Below, one piece after another: positions 11,774 through 23,019 of a stretch of DNA of 64,000 bases. The DNA comes from Apium graveolens (taxonomy: Eukaryota > Streptophyta > Magnoliopsida > Apiales > Apiaceae), in the NCBI RefSeq assembly GCF_009905375.1, contig NC_133649.1:236868201-236932200 (forward strand), in the 5' to 3' direction. A model generated the notes under the pieces. That model saw only the letters and a program-made list of their open reading frames with translations. It ran no database searches and had not been told where the DNA came from. Position numbers and translations under genes: made by a program. How positions within the stretch are numbered: the first letter of the stretch is position 1; the number at the start of each line of letters is the position of its first letter.

Positions 11774-12873
11774 TTATTTAGAACAATAGTCTTGCCCGTA
11801 GGCATATGTAAATGAAATGATCCTACAGCTTCAGCAACAACTCTTGCTCTATTTCTCATCCCTAGAATCACCTCCTCTTCTTTAAGAGTCCTACTTCTCC
11901 TTAGTCCCTGCAACGAATTGCAAATATGAGAACCACAGGCGGTATCTAATACCCAAGTAGAAATTTGACTTAGTGACATATTAACTTCGATCATGAACAT
12001 ACCTGAATCAGAAGCGGTAGTCTCACTACCCTTCTTCTTCTTCTTCAATTCTGCAAGGTAAACCTTGCAGTTCCTCTTCCAGTGCCCCACCTTGTTACAG
12101 TGAAAGCAAACAGCTTTGCTCTTGGGGTCTTCAGCTTTTGGTGGAACCGGCTTTTTCTCACCTACTTTCTTCTTCTTGGAAGGGTTCTTCTTCCTTTTCT
12201 TAGGATTGGAACCTTCACCAATTAGAAGAACAGAACTCTTCTTAGGGGGAAAATTTGATTCCGCAGTCTTCAACATGTTGTGGAGTTCAGGCAGGCTAAC
12301 ATCCAGCTTATTCATGTGAAAGTTCACAACAAACTGCGAGAACGAACTCGGAAGTGATTGCAAGACCAAGTCTTGGCTCAGCTCCCGATCCATGGCAAAA
12401 CCAAGTTGTCCAAGACGTTCAATCAAATTGATCATCTTAAGTACATGGTCATTCACAGATGATCCCTCAGACATCCTACAACCGAACAGTTCCTTCGATA
12501 TCTCATATCGAGCTGTCCTCCCTGCCACATCATACAACTCTTGTAGATGCATAAGGATAGTGTGAGCATCCATATGCTCATGTTGCTTCTGTAGCTCAAT
12601 GTTCATGGAAGCTAGCATGATGCATTGAGCAACATTTGCATCATCTATCCACTTACGATATACAACATGTTCATCATTATGTGCATCGCTAGCAGGTTCC
12701 GTAGGCTTAGGTGAGTCAAGCACATATTCCAGCTTCTCAACCCTGAGAACAATTCTCAAGTTTCGAAGCCAGTCAGCAAAATTAGGACCAGTTAACATGT
12801 GAGCATCTAGTATACTCCGGAGTGATAGTGCAGAAGACATAACGAATATAGTAAATCTGTAAATGATGAACAA
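11722..12873 (-). pseudogene. Copia-B gag and protease
   Basis: 383 codons. The start is one of two methionines (residue 1 or the MSSALS about 11 residues in; the second resembles usual copia gag starts). The gag domain has the typical LTGPNFADWLRNLR start. A lysine-rich linker leads to one CCHC zinc knuckle, CFHCNKVGHWKRNC, for RNA packaging. Then comes the aspartic protease: the active site reads DTACGSH where D(T/S)G is usual, so glycine is replaced by alanine. The frame breaks near 11750 before integrase. Gag and protease look nearly intact, so this copy might still make particle protein if expressed. Confidence 0.85.
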
Positions 12874-14745
12874 ATAACAACACTTAGAAAATATTCAATT
12901 TTATTTCAAAAACACTATATGAATCGGGTCTTTATTCATAAGTGGCTCCCACTAGTTTATCTAATTTATACAACCCCTAAGTGAAAATTAAGCATTTATA
13001 ATGCTAGTGGGAATAGGGATCCTACATTCCATCACACAACCTCGGCTGTAGCACAAAACGTCATGTGATGTTCAATAGGCAGACAACTCTTGTCAGTTAC
13101 ATCTTATGTTATTCCCTAATAAAACTTTAGCCTCTTGAATAATTGAGTCACGGTTGTAGCACGACAAACTCAATATTCTAAGTCAAGTCTAACCCAACAT
13201 TTCGTACAATTGAATCAGTCTTCAACGGCCCACGACTGTAGCACGTAACGACCTTTAGATTCTAATTCAATGTACACATCTCTATGTAATAGACAAGTAT
13301 TTCTTATTTCGAAATCAAAGCCCTCGGCTGTAGCACGAAATGACAATGATTTAAAAATAAGAACCACTTTCTACCATGTTGGAAGGCTATGACCGACACA
13401 AGCCCATTGTGTCATTGGCCAATTACTACTTGATATTATTTAATTTTAGAGGGATTATATTATATTACAATCATAATCATATTATAAAGAGATTTTTCCT
13501 TTTAAATTAAATATTTCAAATCAATAATCGATAATCCGATGATTCCCAGATTGGGGGGAGCATTGTCAAGAGGCGTCACTTAATACCCCTTTCTTACAGA
13601 TAGAAATCTGCTTTTGACAGAATCATCCTTTCTCTCAATATTAAAAATTCATATTTAATTACATGTTTCATAAACACAAGAATCTCATGATTGTATTCAT
13701 AATATTATTGTTAAGGCAAGAAACGATTCCTATTCTAGATTTTCTAGAGCACGCCTTATATTGATTTAAGTTCACCTAAATCTATCATCGCATGGTAAAC
13801 ATAGGCATATATCTCATATATAAAATTAAATAAACAAGTAAATGTAAAGTGCAATAAAGTAAATGTGTTTGGTTATGGCCCCATCCTATGTGATCTTTAT
13901 CAAGCTCATGATAAAGATCAAGGTCAATCTAATTTGGTGATGGAAATAAATACAACTACTTATTACATAAGTCTTCTTCTTTGTTTAGACTTCTTGTATG
14001 CCTCGTCTTCTTCTTTGTATCACCTCCATTGGATAGCCTTCTTGAGTCTTCAATTACATTACATAGATTGAAAGTAAAACTAATCTAATGAACTTACAAG
14101 AATAACTCGAGTTACAATCGAGATTTATGATGACAAAGATTGACGACATGCAAGTCGTATTTAAAACCAAAACCAAAACCATTACACTAAGGTCGAAAGG
14201 CCATAACCATCCACCATGCTCATACAACACATAAAAGCATGTTAAAACACATAATCTGATCTTAACATATCATATTATCCATGATCTAATCATAAAAAAA
14301 TATGACAATAATCAGAAAAATCAGAATCAAATCAGAAAAAAAAATCACTGTTTACGGGCAGTAAACGACGTCAAACGCCTTACAGATGGGTGGTTGATAG
14401 CTTTAACTATCAGTTTTGTTCAGACGCTCGTTTACCTATGGAATAGGGTATTCGTTTGCGTAAATCGGACACCAGACCAAGATTTTAGCAAATCTGCAGC
14501 AGCCAATTCAGAATCCGTATCTAATATGATTCTCATAATTATAACAAATATAAATCATGTATATATCAGTATATATACAGATTACATAATCATCTTATGA
14601 TTATACAACTCAAATGAATATCATATATTCAAAACCATACATATATAAGCATATTATATCAACATCAAATCATGGCGAATCACGTACATGCTCATATATC
14701 GAAAACAGTTAAACACATAAACGAATTAAAAACTTTTCGCAAGTA
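12874..14745 (-). other. Long 5' leader of Copia-B
   Basis: Almost 1.9 kb between the PBS and gag with no coding capacity. It holds four copies of a GTGCTACAG(C/T)CG-type motif (13041-13340), a G-run near 13552-13558 and AT-rich DNA. A leader this long would hold the packaging signal and RNA structure of the element. Confidence 0.6.
13041..13340 (-). repeat. Four-copy motif array in the Copia-B leader
   Basis: On the plus strand the copies read CTCGGCTGTAGCAC (about 13042), CACGGTTGTAGCAC (about 13149), CACGACTGTAGCAC (about 13231) and CTCGGCTGTAGCAC (about 13323). They are spaced roughly 80-110 bp apart, and each is followed by an ACGA or AACG tail and unrelated AT-rich DNA. Conservation of only the short core suggests a repeated protein or RNA binding site. 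Confidence 0.65.
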
Positions 14746-14757
14746 GCTCTGATGCCA
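14746..14757 (-). other. Primer-binding site of Copia-B
   Basis: On the minus strand TGGCATCAGAGC lies one base after the 5' LTR end. It is the usual initiator Met-tRNA complement (TGGTATCAGAGC) with one change. Confidence 0.85.
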
Positions 14758-14758
14758 T

Positions 14759-16488
14759 TGAAGGGTTTTTAGCACATAAACGCAACGAAAACGTAAATTT
14801 AAATCTTAAAAAAACTGAAACCCTCCGCAGGATCCATGCGAAAAATAATATTTAATTCGTAGTCTAGTATGTTTACCTTAAGAAGCTTTACGTTAATGGA
14901 AAGATGAAGGTCTTTAATAGGGATCCAAGAACGATGAACGGAAATTCCTAGCAGCTGCTCCTCAAGTGTGAAGCACTCCACCGGTATCCACCAAGAGTAC
15001 AATATGATGGAGGAGTAAGAGGTTGAGAGAATTAGTTGCCTCCCTCTTGTTCTACTTTAGAATTAGGGTTAATTATTTGGGTTGAGGCAAATAGGGTTTA
15101 TAATAGTATATTTATAGGCAAAATTTTCCGCTGAAAATTTTCCATAAAATACTATTATTATTAACCCTTTAATTGATTATTCTTATTAACCAATTAACTA
15201 ATAATTAAAACACATTTTAATCATTAATCCCTTTTCTAAACACTTTAGAAAAATAATTCTCTCACTTGATTTAATTTCCAAAATTAAATTCTTAATTAAT
15301 AATATTAAGAATTAATTAAATCTCATCTAATCAATTATTAAATATGCTAATTAATTATTTATTTCACAAATAAATAATTACCAGCCATTATTAATTAATT
15401 TCTCCACCATTAAATCATTCTCTTTTATGGTGTGACCCTGTAGGTTCAATATTAAGCCGGTAGTAGAAATAAATAATAATAAAACTATTTTATCATTATT
15501 TATATAAATTCTCTAATTCATTAAATATGATTAATTAATAAATTAATCATATTTATTCTACATCGTGAGGGATACTTCTCAGCATATCGCGACTATCCGG
15601 ATAATAAGAATTTACTGCTTAGAATACCAAGAACCTATTCAGTGAGTAGTTACCGTACAATCAATTCCTTCTACCCTGCAATGTCACGATTAAATACAAG
15701 GCATGGAACTTATGTCAAGCCTATCTTATTTAATCATTTGCTTTCCCATTCACTATGCTTAGTTCTATTTAATGTAAATTAGAAACTCCTTTCTAATTTC
15801 ATTCACTCTGGCCAGAGATTCCTGAACTAACATAAGTGGATCAGCATTGAACATTCTCTTCCTTCACTGGAAGGGGTAGATCCTTTATTGATCATACACT
15901 ATCTTCGTGTACAAATTCCTATACCCAGTAGAGCCCTTATAATTGTCCCTGGAGACTAAGAACTAAACCAAAGCATAGTTCAGTGTACACAAGATGACTA
16001 TGATGACCTCAAGTCTAAGGATACTTGTACAACTATCACTATATGAACAACTGCTGACACGTGAGTGAACTCTATCAGTTGTTCAGCTGTGTGAGTCATG
16101 TTCAGTGAACTTATTCTATAATAAGCACCTACATACTAGCTATAGTGTCACCACACAAATGTCTATGAGAACATACATCCTTCATAATGATGCAAGCATA
16201 GTATGTACCGATCTTTGCGGATTACTAATTACCAGTTAGTAATCCTACGACCAGGAAATATTTAAGTTTAGAGTTATCATCTTTTAGGTCTCATTATTAT
16301 GATCTCATCATAATCCATAAAAAGCTTTACTCTAAACTATGGTATATCTTATTTAAACACTTAAATAGATAAAGCCCGCAATAAAACCAAAACAAGTCTT
16401 TTATTAATATCAATGAAATCAAAACAGATTATATAAAAGTTATTCCTAAATCATCATACATGATTGGGCTTAGGACACATCTCTTTCA
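14759..16488 (-). repeat. 5' LTR of Copia-B (1730 bp)
   Basis: Right-hand LTR, same length as the left. It is followed by the second copy of the CAAGC TSD (16489-16493). On the element strand it would start transcription at the TATA box near 15105-15115. Confidence 0.93.
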
Positions 16489-16493
16489 CAAGC

Positions 16494-18747
16494 ATCACAA
16501 TTATCATCTTGACCAGCTTTATCAACAATTTTTGCTTCATTATCTTCAACATCATCCTGGTAGGAGAGCATGATAGCTTGGTAGTCCTGATTTGACATGT
16601 TGGATGTGAGTAGCTATTGTAAGATTTGTGCAAGGCCTCCAAGTTGATCAACTCTGTGATGTTTAATTGTTGAAGGTTGATTTTCAGTGTCATGGAGCCA
16701 TTGGGAGATTATGTGTGATTTAGATGTGGAGGGTTATGAATCAGAACCACTTGTAACTGAAGTCACAGTTTTACTCACAGATTGCTTTGTGGTTTTGACA
16801 AATTGTTGTTCCTCACATGTAGTGGGAACCTCCAATTGAATTGGAGGGGATTTGATGGGGTTACTGTCATGTGCACCAATCTCAAACCCTTGTGCTTCTT
16901 GCAAAGTACTGTCACATAAATGTGATAGACTTGCCTCTCCCATAGTAGGGTCATTGGAAATTTTACTCGCAGCTTTAATTATCAAGGCAATCTCAGCCAG
17001 GGTTTTGAGGGGAGTTGTCTCTTCATAAGGAACCTCCAATTAAATTGGAGAGGATTTAGATAGCTTCCCCTCAGGAGTACTACCCTTAAACCTAACAGCC
17101 TGTGAAGGCTGATTTGCACATGAAGGTGCATTTATAACATCCATGGGGTCTTCTGAAAAAACTGATGAATCCCCCATGATTTTGATGGTGTCATCAAGGT
17201 CTACCCCAGCTAGTAGCCTCTCACCATCTGAATGTAGTGTCTGGGTGGTGATCAAGGTTGTTTAAACTAAGTCACTCGAGTTAGATAGTACTTGAGAATT
17301 GGATTCAAGTGCTGTAGGTAGAGAAGAAATTTGTGAGATTAGAAGTTATTGTTCAGTAGTGAGTGTTGGCAGCTCCCCCTAAATGGATGTGGGAGCTTCA
17401 AAAAATGTGCTCTCACTGTGTGTGCCATCCTTATTTCTTCTACCATACACTTGAATTTGATAGAGTACAGGTTGTGCAGACTCTATACAGGATATATTTG
17501 GGTGAATGCTCATTTCAATAGACACACCCTATTGAGAGGATGTATCCAGAGTCTGTTTAATCACCATATTTACAACTGCATCCTTTTGGGAGGACACAGA
17601 GGTGGTGTGAGTGGTCAGCTCATATTTCTTACTCTTCTTTGTTCTCTTGACCAAGGGTGACTTAGCTTATGTTTGATCCTCACCACTCTCATTCATAACT
17701 ATTAGGTTCACCTCCTTTCTCTTCCTTTTACTCACCTCATCTTTCTGAGAAGACGAGGTGGTTGGCTTCCTAGCTGCTAAAGGTTTTGAAGAAATGGTTT
17801 CAGCTTGGGAAGGTCCCTTTGGGTGTTCCTGTGTTTGTACTTCCACATGTTCAGGGACCATAACTGTGCTAGGCTGTGCATTAGATCTCATGTCTGGAAT
17901 TGGGTAAGTGTAAGTCTTAAATCTCTCCATCATATATGGAGTGATTTTCAGACTCATATTTACCTTGTTCTTTGTAGTAAGTGAACCAAATATTATTTTG
18001 GACACTTGCTTACAGTTGCCAATTTTAGTTCCATCTATACCATTTAACAAGTGTATGTCTGTTACTTTATGATTTAAAGTAGACATAATGAATCTAGGAA
18101 ATAATATTTCCTTACCTCTAGCAGATAGGGGCATTTCCAGCCTGGTTGCAAGTTCTTCCAGGATCAATAGACCAACATTCAAGTGTCTGTTGTGGGCTAT
18201 TGAGTACACCAGCTTCTGCACCACACTTGAAATGTTGTCATACCCTGTCTTCGTACATGTTAAGGCCCTCACCACAGAATAAAACACAAAGGACCATTCA
18301 TTCCTTAAGTTAGTCTTGTTCAAGCTTGACAAGTTAATTCTTCCACCATAGTTGATGAAGTCCATAAACTCAGTCAGCTCATCAAGAGTTGGCACCTCCA
18401 CCAGGTTTGCAGTTGGCAGCCCCAAAGCTCTATTCACATCTTTTTTTTCTAAATAGCTTTATTCACATCTTGCTCATTGAACTCTATTTGTTGGCCTCCA
18501 ATTGTGTAAGTTACCACCATAGAGAGAGAGTTATCATTCATATCAGTCCCTACTACTGCTGTTGTCCAAAACTCATGCAGAACATCCGATACAAAACTGG
18601 GTTAGCAGTCAAAGCTCCTGCAAGGTAAGATTCAGATAAAAGTTTCACAAACCCCTTGAAACTATCAGGAGCTTGGTTAGCATCAGTAAAAGCTAGGTAA
18701 TGTGTTCCTTTCTCTAGAATAGTAGCTCTAACAACATTGAGTGCCAT
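16494..18747 (-). pseudogene. Extra 3' ORF of Copia-A, N-terminal half
   Basis: The start at 18747 lies in an ideal plant context (AACAATGGC) about 140 bp after a TATA box. The 65-codon first part ends at a frameshift. A frame running through the gap (about 18550-18440) reads on into 18437-17667, then 17255-17040 and 17039-16734 in one frame. The N-terminal domain has an I.F...DV..ALGLP motif, then NEWSFVFYSV and, further on, HLNVGLLILEEL. Copia-D has VRKALHLP and KEWSFFFDCI in the same order. The middle is low-complexity, rich in Ser, Thr and acidic residues. A small duplication near 18438-18470 (TATTCACATCT occurs twice) damaged the frame. Function is unknown; it resembles my memory of the 'putative plant transposon protein' domain, which needs an HMM search. 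Confidence 0.7.
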
Positions 18748-18900
18748 TGTTGATTGGTGAGAGTGAATGGGTAAGAAAAATTAGTGAGAAAGGAGTAGAA
18801 ATGAGAGAGAAATCAGTTTGAATTGAAAAGCTAGGTCACTTGAGTTCTTGAAAATTGTAAGTATGTATATGTATCGAGAAGTCTGGGTATTTATAGTAAA
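18748..18900 (-). promoter_or_regulatory. Promoter and leader of the Copia-A 3' ORF
   Basis: On the minus strand a TATAAATA box (18894-18887) is followed by about 140 bp of leader rich in C and T (TTTCTCTCTCATTTC and similar), which leads to AACAATGGC. This is the layout of an ordinary plant RNA polymerase II promoter and lies about 880 bp after RNase H. It suggests that the 3' ORF had its own mRNA rather than being read from the genomic RNA. Confidence 0.6.
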
Positions 18901-19400
18901 AGCTAATGACTTGTCGAGAAGTAAAAAATAGACATTTGACATATACTATCGAGAAGTCATTCTAAAATGAGAGACATCTCGATAAGTCATTTTATTTATT
19001 TTTATAGAGAATAAATAAAATATTGACTTATTGAGATATTAAATAAATACACAGTTTGTCCAAAGTGGACTAAATTGTTTCTAATTTCTATTTAAATAAA
19101 TTCAAAATAAAATCAGAATAAATCTGCCAAGAGTATGTTACCAAAATAATTTATTAGATTAAATTATTTCAGTTTTGAGTTATTAATAAGTCTAAAAATA
19201 ATACTTGTAGAGAACTATGTAAGTTAACACTTGTAGAGAACTCTACAATGACTTATCGATAAGTCATAATAAAGCTTATCGAGAAGTCACTCGAGAAGTC
19301 AGTAAATTGACTTATCGAGAACTTATTCGAGAAGTCTTAAAATGACTTGTCGATATGTCAATTTAGACTTATCGAGAACTCAGTTCTCTATATACTCTTG
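18901..19400 (-). promoter_or_regulatory. Motif array upstream of the Copia-A 3' ORF promoter
   Basis: Roughly ten copies of GACTTATCGAGAAGTC-like sites, several nearly palindromic; one is a perfect 20-bp palindrome, ATGACTTATCGATAAGTCAT (19248-19267). The same site class makes up the U3 repeats of the Copia-A LTR (25912-26330 and 4640-5040). AT-rich DNA without genes fills 19400-19620. Confidence 0.6.
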
Positions 19401-19631
19401 ATTACTTTGATTCTGTCTTGTGTTTATTTTACATATTAAAGATATAAATTAACATTTGACAGTTTTCTTAGAATTAAAAAATTCCAAGCTGAATTTTTAT
19501 TTTTGAAGAATAAATATGCAGATATTTCTGAAATATTTATAATTCATATTTCAGTTAATTTCTAATAAAATCAAATTAATTTTGATTTACTGGAAATTAA
19601 TCTGCTGCAACATATTAGCTGAGTTCTTGCC

Positions 19632-20160
19632 TTAGGATGAAGAATTTAGCATTCCAATTTTACCTATAAGTCTAGTGAAAGTAGCATCATCCAAAGGTTT
19701 AGTAAAAATGTCAGCTAATAATTTTTCTGTTGGAACAAAAATGAGCTCAATGGTACCATTTGCAGCATGTTCTCTAATAAAATGGTACCTTACATCAATG
19801 TGCTTTGTCCTTGAGTGATTAACAGGATTAGCCACAATAGATATAGCACTAGTATTGTCACATATAATTGGAATTTTGTGTAACACTAGGCCATAATCCA
19901 TTAGCTGATTTCTAATCTAAAACACTTGAGCACAACAACTTCTAGCAGCTATGTATTCTGCTTCAGCTGTGGAAGTTGACATAGATTGTTGTTTCTTGCT
20001 ATTCTAGGATACAAGTCTTTGTCCAAGAAACTGACAACTCCCACTTGTACTCTTTCTGTCCACCCTGCATCTAGCAAAAGCTGCATCTGTGTATCCAACA
20101 GCTTCAAAACCAGTTCCCTTAGGATACCATAATCCCAAGTTAGAAGTTTCCTTCAATTAT
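19632..20160 (-). pseudogene. Copia-A RNase H
   Basis: Frames read through YTDAAFA, STSTAEAEYIA, CDNTSAIS and KHIDVRYHFIRE to ADIFTKPL, the full set of copia RNase H signatures with all acidic residues. Stops interrupt it between 19902 and 20160, two of them TAG where relatives have tryptophan. RNase H would remove the RNA strand during reverse transcription. Confidence 0.85.
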
Positions 20161-21133
20161 CTGAAAATTCTTTTAACAGCCATCAAATGTGATTCTTTTG
20201 GATTCGATTGAAATCTTGCACAAAGACATGTTGTAAACATTATGTCTGGTCTACTTGTAGTCAAGTAAAGCAATGATCCAATCATTCCTTTATAGCTTGA
20301 AATATCTACACTTTTGCCTTTTTTATCTTCATCCAACTTTGTTGCTGTAGACATAGGTGTAGAAGCAGGTGAACAATCAACCATACCAAACTTCTTTAAT
20401 AAATCCTTGACATACTTAGTTTGGCTGATGAAGATTCCATCATTTCTTTGACTAACTTGAAGTCCAAGAAAGTAACTTAATTCCCCCATCATGCTTATTT
20501 CATATTCACTCTGCATAAGCTTAGAAAATCTTTGGCAAAGCTTTTTTTTGTAGATACAAAGATAATGTCATCCACATAGATCTGGACTAGAATCATGTCA
20601 TCACCATGGTTTTTGTAGAAGAGAGTCTTGTCTATGGTACCTCTAGTAAAACCATGTTTAAGCAAGAATTCTAACAATGTATCATACCAAGCTCTCGGTG
20701 CCTGCTTTAATCCATATAGGACCTTGAGTAACTCGTACACAAAATTTGAACATTCTGGATCTTCAAAGCCAGGTGGCTGCTGCACATACACTTCTTCTTC
20801 TAACTCACCATTTAGGAATGCACTCTTAACATCCATTTGATACACTTTGAAATTTGAATGTGCAGCAAATGCTAGAAAAATTCTTATTGCTTCAAGTCTT
20901 GCAACTGGAGCAAAAGTTTCATCATAATCAATTTCTTCTTCCTGTGAGTAGCCTTTTGCAACCAACCTTGCTTTGTTTTTGGTAACTATACCATTTTCAT
21001 CCATATTGTTCCTGAACACCCACTTTATTCCAATTACACATCTATTCTTTGGTGCAAGAACCAACTCCCAAACTTTGTTTCTTTCAAACTGATTAAGCTC
21101 CTCTTGCATAGCAGATATCCAATCAGGGACCAT
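20157..21133 (-). pseudogene. Copia-A reverse transcriptase
   Basis: Two overlapping frames (21133-20495 and 20516-20157). The first holds [72 protein letters not shown] and the catalytic IYVDDIIF. A frameshift near 20510 then leads to [17 protein letters not shown] and LYLTTSRPDI. Catalytic residues are present, but the frameshift prevents a continuous product. It lies between integrase and RNase H in normal copia order. Confidence 0.88.
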
Positions 21134-21860
21134 TAGAGCTTTTTCAGTTTTCTTAGGCTCAACTTGAGATATAAAGCATGCATGTGGGCACTAATTAGCA
21201 GGTACACTTCTAGTACTTACACCAGCATTTGGATCACTAATTATTGTATTTGGGTTGTGACTTCTATCCCATTTTCTGGTGTGAGTTTGTTGACGGGTGC
21301 CTTCATCATTTTCTCCATTATTGGTATGATTTGTAGATTTTTCTTCTCTTTCTCCCCCTGAGTTTGTGCTATCAAAATAAGGTGTTTGAGTGAGCTTCCA
21401 TTTTCATGATTCTCCTATCATTTAGATTCTTCATTCATTATTTATTGTGCATTGTCTTCACCTTCTTCATCAGAATCACTGTTGATGTTAAGATTTTCAA
21501 ATACAAGGGCTTCAGCTTCATTCTCATCAAGTCATTCCAAGTCTGGACATTTGTCATCATCAAAAGTCACATCTGTGTTTTCCATGATTTTCTTTTGATC
21601 AACCACATGAACCTTATAGGCAATTCTCTCCTATGAATATCCCAGAAAAATTGCTTCAAAAACCTTTGAGTCAAATTTTCCCACATATTCAGAGTTGTCT
21701 TTTAGAATATAACACTTGCTTCCAAACATATGAAGATGCTATAGTGTAGGCTTTCTTTTAGACATGATTGAGTAGGGTGATTTGCCATGCATTTTGTTGA
21801 TGAGATATCTATTTTGAGTGTAGTATGCAGTCTTAACAGCTTCTTCCCAAAAACTAGTTG
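21134..21860 (-). pseudogene. Copia-A integrase C-terminus and linker to RT
   Basis: No long frame survives, but pieces of the integrase C-terminal domain are readable on the minus strand, for example YVGKFDSKVFEAIFLGYS and VDQKKIMENTDVTFDDD between about 21735 and 21540. An acidic linker follows. Stops and small shifts cut it at several points. Confidence 0.6.
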
Positions 21861-22857
21861 GCATCTTGCAGCATTGTCCTTGCAGCTTCTACTAATATTC
21901 TATTCTTTCTTTCAACTAAACCATTTTATTGAGGTGTTATAGCTGCAGAAAATTCTTGAACAATGCTTTTGTCTTTGCAGAATTCACTCAATGTTGCATT
22001 CCTAAATTCTGTACCATTATCACTTCTCAATCTTTTCACACAGTTATGATCTTCAGCCTGTTTTTCTATCTTCTTTATGTACTCAATTATGATGTGTCGA
22101 GTTTCATCCTTAGAATGCATAAACTCTACCCAGGTGTATCTTGAGAAATCATTCACCATCATAAGTGCATATTTGTTCCTTGAAATTGATAAGATATTTA
22201 CTGTCCCAAATAAGTCCATGTGAATAAGTTGCAAAGGTGCATTTATGGAATTCACAGTTTTTGAATTGTGACTTGATCTTTTCATTTTTCCTTTCTGACA
22301 GGCTTCACAAACTTCAATTTGAGCAAACTCCAGCTTTGGCATGTCTCTCACTTCTTGACTAGAGTGTTGATTGCCTTGTAGTTCAGATGTGAGAGTCTCT
22401 TGTGCCAGAGTTTGTTTTGCTCTATGGATGCCTTGGTGTAGAAGCAACAATTTCCACCCTCATTTGTTGAGTCCAGGTCTGCAACAAACAAGCTTCCTTT
22501 CCTTGCTCCTTTCAGAGCAATTTCACAAGTTTTCTTACTCACAAAAGTGCATTCTTCTTTGTTGAATAAAACTTCAAAACCTTTGTCTGCAAATTGGCTA
22601 ACACTGAGAAGATTCACTTCAAGACCAGCTACCAGTGCTACATCATCAATGACAACATTTCCAGTAACAATCTTTCCATATCCCATTGTGAATCCTTTGT
22701 TGTTGTCTCCAAAGGTCACCAAAAGGCCAGCCTTCTCCTCAAATTGTGATAACAGGGCTTTATCATCTGTCATATATCTGGAACATCCACTGTCAATGAT
22801 CCATATGACCTTCTTCATTTTTCCCTGCACACAATGAGTTTTAAGTGTGTTTAGCAA
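21861..22857 (-). pseudogene. Copia-A protease and integrase core
   Basis: The right frame (22857-22348) starts after gag with the protease active site IIDSGCSRYMT, then the domain ending near LLSVSQFADKGFEV and the GAG-pre-integrase HKRLSHLN. The left frame (22450-21926) has CEACQKGK, HMDLFG (first Asp) and RSDNGTEF (second Asp). An in-frame TAA follows ITPQ, after which NGLVERKNR carries the catalytic Glu near 21900. The two frames are offset near 22400. Confidence 0.85.
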
Positions 22858-23019
22858 CCTAAGCAGTGTTGGGAACTTTCTTCTTGTTAATTGATTTAGC
22901 AGAAGTAGAATGAGTTGTTTTAGATAAAATAGAATTCAGTGAGTGTTGTGCATTTTCCCTATTTGCTGTAGACCCAATTATTATTTCTTTGAGGTCTACT
23001 CTCAACTTGTGACAGCTTC

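Larger units (their letters stand above)
8050..16488 (-). mobile_element. Copia-B: complete but internally deleted Ty1/copia element (8.4 kb)
   Basis: Two 1730-bp LTRs flank a minus-strand gag-protease-integrase-RT order, which is diagnostic of Ty1/copia. The ends are TGAAAGAG...CCCTTCA on the element strand, with a CAAGC TSD on both sides. The LTRs differ by about 30 substitutions by my count (about 98% identity) with no net length change. It lacks a 3' ORF after RNase H, and its gag differs from those of A, D, E and I, so it belongs to another copia lineage that I cannot name with confidence. A deletion removed the RT catalytic core (see 9794-9985). Confidence 0.93.
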
